Assembly (NCBI GenBank): GCA_005789055.1
Contig: SYAA01000381.1
Coordinates: 1-8,241, forward strand
Length of the DNA: 8,241 bases
Source of the DNA: Actinomycetota bacterium
GTDB lineage: Bacteria > Actinomycetota > Actinomycetes > Mycobacteriales > Mycobacteriaceae
Direction: 5' to 3'
Positions 1 through 7,683 of this stretch are shown here, in pieces; positions within the stretch are counted from its first letter, which is position 1; the number at the start of each line of letters is the position of its first letter. A program made the position numbers and the translations under genes. Under the pieces are notes generated by a model. That model did not search any database, had not been told where the DNA came from, and saw only the letters and a list, made by a program, of their open reading frames with translations.

Positions 1-185
1 CCGAAAGTCTGGATCGCCCACTCTTTGACCGGTCCGGGGGTCAGGTTGATCACCGCCGTACCGACGGAGGTGCGCACGTCGGCGGCGGGGGAGAAGAAGG
101 AGGCCAGCAACTGCGCCACGCCCAAGCCCACCGCGGCGGCGGCCACGCCCGCACCCATCCGCAAACCTGTCGAGTTCCCAGACAT
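1..185 (-). CDS. N-terminal fragment of a probable membrane-anchored molybdopterin-dependent oxidoreductase
   Basis: Reading leftward from an ATG at 185–183, the frame stays open to the window edge (about 61 codons seen), so this is the 5' part of a longer gene. The peptide begins MSGNSTGLRMGAG, then has an Ala/Val/Gly/Leu-rich hydrophobic stretch at roughly residues 10–31 that looks like a first membrane segment. It continues ADVRTSVGTAVINLTPGPVKEW. The motif DLTP/NLTPGPVKEWAI after the first helix is, from memory, typical of mycobacterial integral-membrane proteins carrying a C-terminal sulfite-oxidase-like molybdopterin domain (Rv0218-like). That domain lies outside the window, so function is inferred from the N-terminus only. 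A GGAGGT-like ribosome site (complement of 197–202) lies 11 bases upstream. The gene is divergent from the acyl-CoA dehydrogenase gene, sharing a 77-base spacer. Confidence 0.6.
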   Translation of the reverse strand, partial: MSGNSTGLRMGAGVAAAAVGLGVAQLLASFFSPAADVRTSVGTAVINLTPGPVKEWAIQTF

Positions 186-250
186 GGGAAGAACTTACCT
201 CCGGTAACGTTCGGGTCAGGACGCGGCACCGCACCGACCGCACCCATCCC

Positions 251-256
251 AGGAGG
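251..256 (+). promoter_or_regulatory. Shine-Dalgarno AGGAGG of the acyl-CoA dehydrogenase gene
   Basis: A perfect AGGAGG sits 6 bases before the ATG at 263, which fixes that codon as the start. The 77-base divergent spacer 186–262 must also hold promoters for both directions. No convincing -35/-10 pair was recognised in it. Confidence 0.8.
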
Positions 257-262
257 AAAGCA

Positions 263-2425
263 ATGCCCATCGCCCTCACCGACGATCACCGCGAACTCAG
301 CGACGTTGCTCGTTCGTTCCTGACCGCACAGAAGGCCCGGTTGGCGTCGCGCGCACTGCTCGACGCCGACTCCGAGACCCGACCGGCCTTCTGGGCTGAG
401 CTGGCCGGACTGGGTTGGCTGGGCCTGCACATCGAAGAGCAGTACGGCGGATCGGGCTATGGGCTGCCCGAGCTGGTCGTTGTCATCGACGAGTTGGGCC
501 GCGCGGTCGCGCCCGGACCGTTCGTACCCACGGTGGTGGTGTCATCGGTGATCGCCGCCGTCGGCACCGACGAGCAGAAAGCGCGTCTGCTGCCCGGTCT
601 GGTCGACGGAACCCATACTGCCGCAATCGGTTTCGGTGGCAACCTGACTGTGTCGGGTGGTCGCATTTCCGGTGACGCCGGCGTGGTGCTGGGCGCGGGA
701 CTGGCCGACGTTCTGTTGCTGGCCAGCGGTGAGGACATGCTGGTGGTGGAGCGCACGGCTGCCGGTGTCGCGGTTGACGTGCCGGAGAACCTGGACCGCA
801 GTCGGCGCTCTGGGCGCGTTGTACTGACCGACGTTGCCGTCGGCGACAACACACTCCCCGGGGCGCGCAACGCCGCACTGGCCCGCACCCGCACGCTGTA
901 CGCGGCCGAGGCCGTCGGTGGTGCGTCTGATTGCGTGGACAGCGCTGTCGAGTACGCGAAGGTGCGCGAGCAGTTCGGCCGGACCATCGCCACTTTCCAG
1001 GCCGTCAAGCATCACTGCGCCAACATGCTGGTGGCCGCGGAGTCGGCGGTCTCCTGCGTGTGGGATGCCGCCCGCGCCGCAGACGAGGACGAGGAGCAGT
1101 TCCGGCTGATCGCTGCGGCTGCTGCGACGTTGGCGTTTCCGGCCTACGTCCGCAATGCCGAACTCAACATCCAGGTGCACGGCGGGATCGGGTTCACCTG
1201 GGAGCACGACGCGCACCTGCACCTGCGGCGCGCGCTGACCGTGCAGGCGGTGCTCGGCGGCGATGAGTCGGCCACCGACGTGTTCGATCTGACCGCAAAA
1301 GGAATCGCCCGGGCTAACAGCCTCGACCTTCCGGCCGGATCCGATGAGTTGCGCACCGAGATCCGCGCCGAGGCGCAGCGTATCGCCGCACTGGATGAGA
1401 AAGCCCAACTCGACGAATTGATCGCGACCGGCTACCTGATGCCGCACTGGCCCAAGCCGTGGGGCCTTGCGGCCGGTGCGGTGGAGCAGCTGCTGTGCGA
1501 GGAGGAGTTCGCCGCCGCGGACGTCACGAAGCCGGACTACGGCATCACCGGCTGGGTGATCCTCACCCTGATCCAGCACGGAACCCCTTCGCAGATCGAG
1601 CGATTCGTCGAAAAGGCGTTGCGCCAGGACGAAATCTGGTGCCAGTTGTTCTCCGAGCCGTCAGCGGGATCGGATGCCGCGGCGGTCAAGACCCGCGCCA
1701 CCCGCGTCGACGGCGGATGGTCGATCACCGGCCAGAAGGTGTGGACCAGCGGTGCGCACTACTGCAAGCGCGGGCTGGCGACGGTGCGCACCGACTTCGA
1801 CGGGCCTAAGCACGCCGGCATCACGATGGTGATCCTGGATATGAAGGCGCCCGGGGTCGAGGTGCGGCCGCTGCGCCAGATCACCGGCGGCTCGGATTTC
1901 AATGAGGTCTTCTTCACCGATGTGTTCGTTCCCGATGAGGATGTCGTCGGCGAACCGAACGCGGGTTGGACGGTGGCACGGGCCACCCTCGGCAATGAGC
2001 GGGTGAGCATCGGCGGCGGCGGTGGGGGCATCGCACCCGCATCGGCATGGCTGATGCACCTGGCCCAGACACACGGTGATCGAGTGATCGGCTCCCTGCA
2101 ACGGGTCGGCCGATTCCTGTCCGAGGACCACGCACTGCGACTGCTGAACCTTCGACGGGCGGTCCGCAGCATTGAAGGTGCCGGCCCCGGCCCGGAGGGC
2201 AACATCACCAAACTCAAACTGGCCGACCACTTCCAGGAGCAGGGTGCTATCGCGGCCTCGCTGGTGGGTCCGGATCTGGCACTGGAGGACGGCGAAGGCA
2301 CACTGGCCTCCCGGGCGGCGATGGGTGCCCGCGGGATGGCCATCGCCGGCGGCACCTCGGAGGTGGCGCGCAACCAGATCGCCGAGCGCATCCTCGGTAT
2401 GCCGCGCGACCCGCTGATCAAATAG
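263..2425 (+). CDS. fadE22: Double-length (two-domain) acyl-CoA dehydrogenase, FadE22-like
   Basis: A 720-residue FAD-dependent acyl-CoA dehydrogenase that would introduce an alpha-beta double bond into an acyl-CoA in the cytosol. It is two ACAD units in one chain. The first half (about 1–345) has the ACAD N-terminal helical region, RxQFGR at 235–240 followed by TFQAVK, and HGGIGFTWEHD at 306–315. It lacks the flavin-contacting SEPxAGSD motif. The second half (about 350–720) carries SEPSAGSD at 464–471, an ITGxKxWTS strand and a C-terminal AGGTSEVARNQIAERILG at 695–712. It has no RxQFG equivalent that I can see, and Gly696 stands where MCAD-type enzymes have the catalytic Glu. Length and N-terminus (IALTDDHREL) fit M. 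tuberculosis FadE22 (about 721 aa) better than FadE6 or FadE34, and the nearby cyp136/tetR pair agrees. The symbol is from memory. Substrate unknown; steroid, branched or hydroxylated acyl-CoAs are possible. The next gene starts 29 bases downstream on the same strand. Confidence 0.85.
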   Translation: MPIALTDDHRELSDVARSFLTAQKARLASRALLDADSETRPAFWAELAGLGWLGLHIEEQYGGSGYGLPELVVVIDELGRAVAPGPFVPTVVVSSVIAAVGTDEQKARLLPGLVDGTHTAAIGFGGNLTVSGGRISGDAGVVLGAGLADVLLLASGEDMLVVERTAAGVAVDVPENLDRSRRSGRVVLTDVAVGDNTLPGARNAALARTRTLYAAEAVGGASDCVDSAVEYAKVREQFGRTIATFQAVKHHCANMLVAAESAVSCVWDAARAADEDEEQFRLIAAAAATLAFPAYVRNAELNIQVHGGIGFTWEHDAHLHLRRALTVQAVLGGDESATDVFDLTAKGIARANSLDLPAGSDELRTEIRAEAQRIAALDEKAQLDELIATGYLMPHWPKPWGLAAGAVEQLLCEEEFAAADVTKPDYGITGWVILTLIQHGTPSQIERFVEKALRQDEIWCQLFSEPSAGSDAAAVKTRATRVDGGWSITGQKVWTSGAHYCKRGLATVRTDFDGPKHAGITMVILDMKAPGVEVRPLRQITGGSDFNEVFFTDVFVPDEDVVGEPNAGWTVARATLGNERVSIGGGGGGIAPASAWLMHLAQTHGDRVIGSLQRVGRFLSEDHALRLLNLRRAVRSIEGAGPGPEGNITKLKLADHFQEQGAIAASLVGPDLALEDGEGTLASRAAMGARGMAIAGGTSEVARNQIAERILGMPRDPLIK

Positions 2426-2454
2426 CACCGCGGCGTAAATCTAGGGTGGGTCGT

Positions 2455-3120
2455 ATGACAGCAGTAGAGATCACCGTCCGGGGTTCGCACTCGATCACCC
2501 TGGCCGCTGAACGTGCGACCGTGCACGCAGGGCTCAACGCCGAAGGCCGCTCAGCTGAAACGGTTTTCCAGAAGGTGACGAGCGCACTGGCCGAGGTGAC
2601 GGCCTCCATCGAGACGCAGCATCATCCCAAGCGGGGGCCGGTCACCCGGTACGCGATTGATCAGGTCCGAACCGCATCACACCGGCCGTGGAACGACGGT
2701 GGCAAGCGGTCGCCTCTGGTGCATACCGCGGCGGTTTCGCTCACGGCGGTGTTCACGGATTTCGATGCGCTGGCCACGTGGGTGGCCTGGGGCGCCGGAG
2801 TCGATCCCTTAAGTATCGGTTACATCGACTGGGCGCTGACCGATGCCAGACGGCTTGCTGTGGAACGCAAGACGCGGCAGCGAGCAGTTCGTGACGCGAA
2901 AGTTCGTGCACAGGACTATGCCGATGCCCTTGATCTGGGCGCGGTGCGGGTTCGATCCATCAGCGATCCTGGACTGGGCGAGCGGCCGCAGCAGAAAGTC
3001 TTCCTGGCCCGCGCGATGGCGCCGTCGGCGGATGAGCCATCGCGGTTTGAGCTCCGGCCTGAGGAGATCACGATCGCCTCGGAGGTGGAGGCGACGTTCG
3101 TCATCGAAGGTCGGCGCTGA
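2455..3120 (+). CDS. Cytosolic SIMPL (DUF541) domain protein
   Basis: A 221-residue protein of the SIMPL/DUF541 family. The pattern is an N-terminal beta segment ITVRGSHSITLAAERATVHAGL, then an amphipathic helix, then the central 'V…TAAVSLTAVFTDFDALATWV' strand-helix. After that comes a helical hairpin ending with QDYADALDLGAVRVRSI and a final strand ITIASEVEATFVIEG. Many family members are exported (BP26/OMP28), but this one has no signal peptide or membrane segment, so it should be cytosolic. Its biochemical role is not established. The start is taken as ATG 2455, which has a GGGTGGG purine tract just upstream. An in-frame GTG at 2446 would add three residues and is less likely. It lies between the acyl-CoA dehydrogenase and the kinase-fold gene on the same strand and is probably cotranscribed with the former. 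Confidence 0.8.
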   Translation: MTAVEITVRGSHSITLAAERATVHAGLNAEGRSAETVFQKVTSALAEVTASIETQHHPKRGPVTRYAIDQVRTASHRPWNDGGKRSPLVHTAAVSLTAVFTDFDALATWVAWGAGVDPLSIGYIDWALTDARRLAVERKTRQRAVRDAKVRAQDYADALDLGAVRVRSISDPGLGERPQQKVFLARAMAPSADEPSRFELRPEEITIASEVEATFVIEGRR

Positions 3121-3160
3121 GTCCGGCGCGATCCGTCCCCACGCGCCGCAACGTGTGCGA

Positions 3161-3173
3161 CGGTCGGGGACCG
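3161..3173 (+). other. Small inverted repeat over the ribosome-binding region of the kinase-fold gene
   Basis: CGGTC-GGG-GACCG forms a 5-base-pair stem with a 3-base loop just upstream of the ATG at 3179. It contains the only purine tract (GGGGA, 3166–3170) that could serve as its ribosome site. If it forms in mRNA it could lower translation of this gene relative to the upstream two. A short GC stem in a GC-rich genome can also arise by chance. Confidence 0.3.
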
Positions 3174-3178
3174 TGACC

Positions 3179-4249
3179 ATGTCGACCATCGGACCCGGGG
3201 TCACCGGGACGCTGGACGAGAAGGCCGTCGCGGCCCTGCGCACCTGGGTGCGGTCAGAGGGCATCGGCAGCGACGTGACCGACGTCGTACCCCTGGTCGG
3301 CGGGAGCCAGAACGTGGTGGTGCGCCTGCGGATCGACGGGCGCTCGCTGGTGCTGCGCCGTCCGCCGCCGCACCCGCGGCCCAACAGCAACCGGACCATG
3401 CAACGTGAGATCGCCGTGCTGCGCACCCTGGCCGGCAGTGCGGTACCGCACCCGGCGATCGTCGCCTCCTGTGAAGACCTTGACGTCCTCGGTGTCGTGT
3501 TCTACCTGATGGAGGAGGTCGACGGGTTCAACCCGGGTAACGAGGTGGCACCGGCGTATGTGCGTGATCCGGCGATGCGCTACCGGGTCGGCCTGAACTA
3601 TGCCGCCGACGTGGCCAGATTGGGGCAGACGCCGTGGGAGGGTAGCGAACTAGCGGCCTGGAAACGTCCCGGCTCATTTCTCGAACGCCAAGTGCCGCAA
3701 TGGCGTTCGGCGGTGGCGGCGTATCGTCAGCAAGACGGCTACGCCTACGATTCTCTGCTCGGGGTGGACGAACTCTGCGACTGGCTGGAGGTCAATGCGC
3801 CGACCGACAGCGAGCCGGGGATTGTGCACGGCGACATCCATCTCAACAACACCATGCTGCGCCGGAACGTCCCTGAGGTGGCGGCGTTCGTCGACTGGGA
3901 GATGTGCACCGTCGGCGACCCGCTGCTGGACCTGGGCTGGATGCTGGTGTGCTGGCCGATCGCACCCAACCCCCTCGGTTCGGCCGGTTACCTCGCGGAG
4001 TTGGGTGGGCTGGCCCGACGCGGCGAGCTGCTCGAGGCCTATCAGGCCGCGGGCGGCCGGCGCTCCGAGCAGCTGGACTGGTACCTGGCGCTGGCCTGCC
4101 TGAAACTCGGTGTCGTGATCGAGGGCACCTGGGCGCGCTATCTGGCCGGTGCGGCCAGTAGGGAGTCCGGACAACGACTGCATGACGGAGCCGTGCTGCT
4201 GATGAGCCTCGGCACCGCCGTCGCCGCCGGCGACAATCCGTTTGACTAA
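3179..4249 (+). CDS. APH-fold phosphotransferase of the ACAD10/11–LvaA type
   Basis: A 356-residue aminoglycoside-phosphotransferase/choline-kinase-fold protein. Visible elements are a Gly-rich nucleotide-loop region VPLVGGSQNVVVRL and the Lys-replacing strand SLVLRRPPP. Next come REIAVLRTL (the helix C glutamate region), FYLMEEVDG (hinge), the Brenner catalytic loop HGDIHLNN at 217–224 with Asp219 as catalytic base, and the metal-binding VDWE at 238–241 (Asp239) followed by GDPLLDLGW. RRPPPHPRPNSN and GDPLLDLGWML are typical of the subfamily fused to or placed beside acyl-CoA dehydrogenases (ACAD10/11, mycobacterial FadE36). Related proteins such as LvaA and ACAD11 phosphorylate 4-hydroxyacyl-CoAs. 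That activity here is inference supported by the upstream acyl-CoA dehydrogenase. The start at ATG 3179 is preferred over the GTG at 3173, where GGGGA would be too close. The frame remains open well upstream, but that part overlaps the SIMPL gene and is not family-like. The stop is 5 bases from that of the convergent small ORF. Confidence 0.85.
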   Translation: MSTIGPGVTGTLDEKAVAALRTWVRSEGIGSDVTDVVPLVGGSQNVVVRLRIDGRSLVLRRPPPHPRPNSNRTMQREIAVLRTLAGSAVPHPAIVASCEDLDVLGVVFYLMEEVDGFNPGNEVAPAYVRDPAMRYRVGLNYAADVARLGQTPWEGSELAAWKRPGSFLERQVPQWRSAVAAYRQQDGYAYDSLLGVDELCDWLEVNAPTDSEPGIVHGDIHLNNTMLRRNVPEVAAFVDWEMCTVGDPLLDLGWMLVCWPIAPNPLGSAGYLAELGGLARRGELLEAYQAAGGRRSEQLDWYLALACLKLGVVIEGTWARYLAGAASRESGQRLHDGAVLLMSLGTAVAAGDNPFD

Positions 4250-4254
4250 AAAGC

Positions 4255-4392
4255 TCAGCGCTGGGGGGAGTTGCCGGCGGCGCAGGCGCACTGCTGGGCG
4301 GGCGGTACGTTGCGCATCACTTCGGCGACGTGTTCGCCGCAACCGCTCCAGGTGGTCTTCTGACAGCGTGGGCACTGCACGGGATAGCACAT
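4255..4392 (-). CDS. 45-residue Cys-rich small protein, possible zinc ribbon/knuckle
   Basis: A small leftward ORF, ATG at 4392–4390 and TGA at 4257–4255, with a perfect AGGAGG (complement of 4399–4404) 6 bases upstream. The peptide starts MCYPVQCPRCQKTTW and continues SGCGEHVAEVMRNVP, with QQCACAAG near the end. It has six cysteines (2, 7, 10, 18, 35, 37) and one histidine (21). CPxC plus CGxH plus CxC could bind one zinc ion or an Fe-S cluster. Similar short MCYPVxCPxCxKxxWxGCGxH peptides are, from memory, common uncharacterised actinobacterial proteins. It starts 24 bases after the thioredoxin stop on the same strand, so the two are very probably one transcript. Function unknown; a thiol-related role is suggested only by its partner and the sulfur-type regulator nearby. 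Confidence 0.85.
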   Translation of the reverse strand: MCYPVQCPRCQKTTWSGCGEHVAEVMRNVPPAQQCACAAGNSPQR

Positions 4393-4398
4393 GGGTTT

Positions 4399-4404
4399 CC
4401 TCCT
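4399..4404 (-). promoter_or_regulatory. Shine-Dalgarno AGGAGG of the 45-residue Cys-rich ORF
   Basis: The complement of CCTCCT gives a perfect AGGAGG with a 6-base spacer to the ATG. It lies between the thioredoxin stop and the small ORF. This is the main evidence, besides the Cys motifs, that the short ORF is translated. Confidence 0.8.
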
Positions 4405-4416
4405 CGGATCGCTACT

Positions 4417-4791
4417 TTAAGCGGACGTGGTGTCGGAACTTGCGGCGATGGACGCACGAACCTCGTCCATGTCGAGTTCGGTGATCTTGGTGATGATCTC
4501 CTCGAGTGCCGGTGCGGGTAGCGCGCCCGGTTGAGAGAAGACTAGAACGCCGTCGCGGAACGCCATGATGGTCGGGATCGAGCGGATCTGCAGCGCCCCG
4601 GCCAGTTCCTGTTCGACTTCGGTGTTGACCTTGGCGTGCACCACGTCGGGGTGCTTGGCGGCCGAGTTCTCGAATACCGGCGCGAAGGCACGGCACGGAC
4701 CGCACCAGGACGCCCAGAAGTCGACGAGCACGATGGGGTTACCGGTGACCGTGGACTCGAAGTCGGTCGCGGTGAGTTCGACGGTGGCCAT
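4417..4791 (-). CDS. trxA: Thioredoxin, TrxA-like
   Basis: A 124-residue classic thioredoxin that reduces protein disulfides (or persulfides) in the cytosol. It has the active site WASWCGPC with Cys30 and Cys33, Asp24 in the buried VDFW segment, and the cis-proline Pro73 in IRSIPTIMAF. The C-terminal strand-helix PGALPAPALEEIITKI completes the fold, and no signal peptide is present. SWCGPCRAFAPVF and the KHPDVVHAKVNTE segment match my memory of mycobacterial TrxA (Rv1470) rather than TrxB or TrxC, so the symbol marks similarity and not proven orthology. There is no thioredoxin reductase gene beside it. The start ATG at 4791–4789 has AAAGGA about 8 bases upstream. A TACCC-N4-GGGTA operator centred about 51 bases upstream suggests control by the CstR-type repressor encoded at 5826. 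Confidence 0.93.
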   Translation of the reverse strand: MATVELTATDFESTVTGNPIVLVDFWASWCGPCRAFAPVFENSAAKHPDVVHAKVNTEVEQELAGALQIRSIPTIMAFRDGVLVFSQPGALPAPALEEIITKITELDMDEVRASIAASSDTTSA

Positions 4792-4835
4792 GGGTGAAAT
4801 CCTTTCAGGGCAGCTTCGCGGACGCCTTCAATAAG

Positions 4836-4849
4836 TACCCTGGGGGGTA
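4836..4849. promoter_or_regulatory. CsoR/CstR-type operator, copy 1 (thioredoxin-proximal)
   Basis: TACCC-TGGG-GGGTA, a perfect 5+5 inverted repeat with a 4-base centre. It lies 45 bases upstream of the thioredoxin start and so probably over that promoter. CsoR-family repressors bind C- and G-tract pseudopalindromes flanked by T/A of this kind. Confidence 0.75.
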
Positions 4850-4869
4850 TTTCTATTCCCTCTTGCCTG

Positions 4870-4883
4870 TACCCCCGCGGGTA
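4870..4883. promoter_or_regulatory. CsoR/CstR-type operator, copy 2 (middle)
   Basis: TACCC-CCGC-GGGTA with the same arms and spacing as the other copies. It lies 34 bases after copy 1 and 24 bases before copy 3, in the middle of the divergent promoter region. It could help a tetrameric repressor act on both promoters. Confidence 0.75.
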
Positions 4884-4888
4884 TGGCT

Positions 4889-4894
4889 TAATAT
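4889..4894 (+). promoter_or_regulatory. Possible -10 hexamer TAATAT for the exporter gene
   Basis: TAATAT fits the TANNNT -10 pattern and would place transcription start near 4901, inside operator copy 3. A TTGCCT at 4863–4868 is a poor -35 with a long 20-base spacer. If TAGGGT at 4901–4906 is used instead, the transcript would begin at or near the ATG at 4916 and be leaderless. Confidence 0.4.
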
Positions 4895-4907
4895 ACCCCA
4901 TAGGGTA
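4894..4907. promoter_or_regulatory. CsoR/CstR-type operator, copy 3 (exporter-proximal)
   Basis: TACCC-CATA-GGGTA, extended by one flanking A/T pair on each side (4893–4908). It ends 8 bases before the exporter start codon and overlaps the likely -10/start-site region, so a bound repressor would block initiation directly. Confidence 0.8.
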
Positions 4908-4915
4908 TTAACGAA

Positions 4916-6107
<1,192 letters not shown>

Positions 6108-6109
6108 GG

Positions 6110-7591
6110 TCACTTCAACGGGCGCAGCACAATCGGCATGCCGTCGATCGGAACCGGCATACCGGCGTTGTCGTAGTGCGGCCGGTAACCGGGGTGGGTC
6201 AACTCGAGGCGGTAATTGCGCAGCAACCGGTGCATGACCGTCTTGATCTCGAGTTGCCCGAACACCATGCCGATGCACTTGTGGGCGCCGCCGCCGAACG
6301 GAGCGAAGGCGTACCGGTGCCGCTTGTGCTCGGAGCGCGGCTCGGCGAACCGGGCTGGATCGAAGCGCTCCGGGTCATCCCACAACTCCGGTAGCCGGTG
6401 ATTCATGCCCGGCCACATGGTCACGTTGGTCCCGGCCGGAATGTAGTGGCCCAGAATCTCGGTATCCCGGACGGCCCGGCGGACGCTGAACGGCAGCGGA
6501 GTGACCAGCCGCAAGCACTCGTTGATCACCAGGTCGAGGGTCTCCAGCTTGTCCAGCGCGTCGATGTCGAGCGGGCCGTCACCGATCCGATCACCCTCCT
6601 CGCGGCAGCGCTGCTGCCAGTTCGGGTTGGCGGCCAAGTGGTAGGCCATGGTGGTGAGTGTCGACGTGGACGTATCGTGCGCGGCCATCATCAAAAAAAT
6701 CATGTGGTTGACGATGTCGGTATCGCTGAAGGAGTTTCCGTCGTCATCTGCGGTGTGGCACAGCACCGTCAGCATGTCGGTGCCCTCGGCATCGCGGCGT
6801 TGGCGGACCCGCTCGATGAAATACTCCTCGAGCACCTTGCGGGCCTGCAGTCCGCGCCACCATTTGAACGGCGGGACCGGGGTGCGGATGATCGCGCCAC
6901 CGGCCCGGGTGGTGGTCTCATAGGCCGTCTTGATCTTCGTCACCAGTTCGTGGTCGCTACCGGGCTCATGGCCCATGAACACCACCGAGGCGATGTCGAG
7001 GGTGAGTTCCTTGACCGCCGGCATGAACAGGAATCGCCCATCGTTGACCGGCCAGTCCTTCGCCACCACCGCGGAGGCCACCGCGTCCATGTGCTTGATG
7101 TAGCCGGACAGTCGGGTGCGGGTGAACGCCTCCTGCATGATCCGGCGGTGGTACATGTGCTCGTCGAAGTCCATCAGCAGCAGGCCGCGGTTGAAGAACG
7201 GCCCGATGACCGTCTGCCAGGCAACGGTCGAGAAGTCCTTGTTCCGGTTGGAGAACACTTCCTGGGTGGCGTCTGGGCCGAGTGCGGCGACCGCGTTGAG
7301 CGCGGGGGTTTTGCTGTAGTGCACCGGACCGAACTTTCGGTAGGTCCCCAGCACGTAGTCGGGACCGCCCCGGAAGACCTCGATGAGGTGGCCCAACACC
7401 GGCATACCGTTATTGCCCATCACGGGTTTGAGGCTGCTGCCCGGTGGCGGCTCGGCGAAGACGAACTCCGGCCACTGGGTATTGCGCAGTCGCTCGTCGA
7501 GCAGTCCCATCCCGGGGATGGTGTTGAGCGTCGGGGTGAGCCTGCGCCGTGCCTGATCGAGTAGGTACCGCGGGGTGTTGACGGTGGTCAT
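6110..7591 (-). CDS. cyp136: Cytochrome P450, CYP136 family
   Basis: A 493-residue haem monooxygenase without an N-terminal membrane anchor. P450 landmarks are in order: the I-helix oxygen-activation motif AAHDTS at 303–308 (usually A/G-Gx-D/E-T-T/S; note His305), ExxR at 358–361 (ECLR), and the haem loop FAPFGGGAHKCIG with the Cys439 thiolate ligand. PERFDPARF precedes the haem loop. The N-terminal EPPPGSSLKPVMG segment, the SNRNKDFS and RRIMQEAF motifs and the length agree with my memory of M. tuberculosis CYP136 (Rv3059, about 492 aa), and a divergent tetR gene is also shared. Substrate unknown; no ferredoxin gene is adjacent. The frame extends far upstream, but the start is set at ATG 7591–7589, which has AAGGAG (complement of 7597–7602) 5 bases before it. 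The upstream extension is antisense to the regulator gene and has no P450 character. Confidence 0.9.
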   Translation of the reverse strand: MTTVNTPRYLLDQARRRLTPTLNTIPGMGLLDERLRNTQWPEFVFAEPPPGSSLKPVMGNNGMPVLGHLIEVFRGGPDYVLGTYRKFGPVHYSKTPALNAVAALGPDATQEVFSNRNKDFSTVAWQTVIGPFFNRGLLLMDFDEHMYHRRIMQEAFTRTRLSGYIKHMDAVASAVVAKDWPVNDGRFLFMPAVKELTLDIASVVFMGHEPGSDHELVTKIKTAYETTTRAGGAIIRTPVPPFKWWRGLQARKVLEEYFIERVRQRRDAEGTDMLTVLCHTADDDGNSFSDTDIVNHMIFLMMAAHDTSTSTLTTMAYHLAANPNWQQRCREEGDRIGDGPLDIDALDKLETLDLVINECLRLVTPLPFSVRRAVRDTEILGHYIPAGTNVTMWPGMNHRLPELWDDPERFDPARFAEPRSEHKRHRYAFAPFGGGAHKCIGMVFGQLEIKTVMHRLLRNYRLELTHPGYRPHYDNAGMPVPIDGMPIVLRPLK

Positions 7592-7627
7592 CGATGCTCC
7601 TTGACGGACACGGTGATGGGGCGCTTC

Positions 7628-7656
7628 GGGAAAAACCTGGGACGCTGGGGAAAAAC
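7628..7656. repeat. Pair of GGGAAAAAC direct repeats in the cyp136–tetR intergenic region
   Basis: GGGAAAAAC occurs at 7628–7636 and again at 7648–7656, exactly 20 bases apart (about two helical turns). A shorter inverted relative, GTTTTCC, lies at 7684–7690. Same-face spacing suggests a possible binding site for a regulator, but no family can be named. The repeats would sit around and downstream of the likely P450 transcription start. Confidence 0.45.
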
Positions 7657-7683
7657 TCTGCTGGCCCAGTTGACGGCTGTCAA
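7655..7683 (-). promoter_or_regulatory. Possible cyp136 promoter
   Basis: On the minus strand a consensus -35 TTGACA (complement of 7678–7683) is followed, after 17 bases, by CAGAGT (complement of 7655–7660), a weak -10. The -35 is one arm of the palindrome at 7670–7683, so binding there should block RNA polymerase. The assignment rests mainly on the -35. Confidence 0.45.
7670..7683. promoter_or_regulatory. TTGAC-N4-GTCAA palindrome, candidate TetR operator
   Basis: A perfect 5+5 inverted repeat with a 4-base centre (GGCT), located between divergent cyp136 and tetR, 37 bases before the regulator start. TetR regulators commonly bind palindromes between themselves and a divergent target gene. 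The flanks add partial symmetry (GTTGAC…GTCAAG is not fully paired), so the core is short. Confidence 0.55.

Noticed and set aside
542..1579. 345-codon minus-strand ORF
   Set aside because: Shadow of the acyl-CoA dehydrogenase gene; no recognisable domain and no ribosome site.
2843..3178. N-terminal extension of the kinase-fold protein
   Set aside because: It overlaps the SIMPL gene in another frame and reads as Arg-rich shadow sequence. Homology-like content starts just after ATG 3179.
3438..3451. Perfect 14-base palindrome GTGCGGTACCGCAC
   Set aside because: It lies deep inside the kinase coding sequence and is explained by ordinary high-GC codons; no promoter context.
6398..7564. 388-codon plus-strand ORF
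   Set aside because: It is antisense to cyp136, whose P450 motifs are unmistakable. The translation is Arg/Val/Gly/His-rich with no domain pattern, as expected of a high-GC shadow frame.
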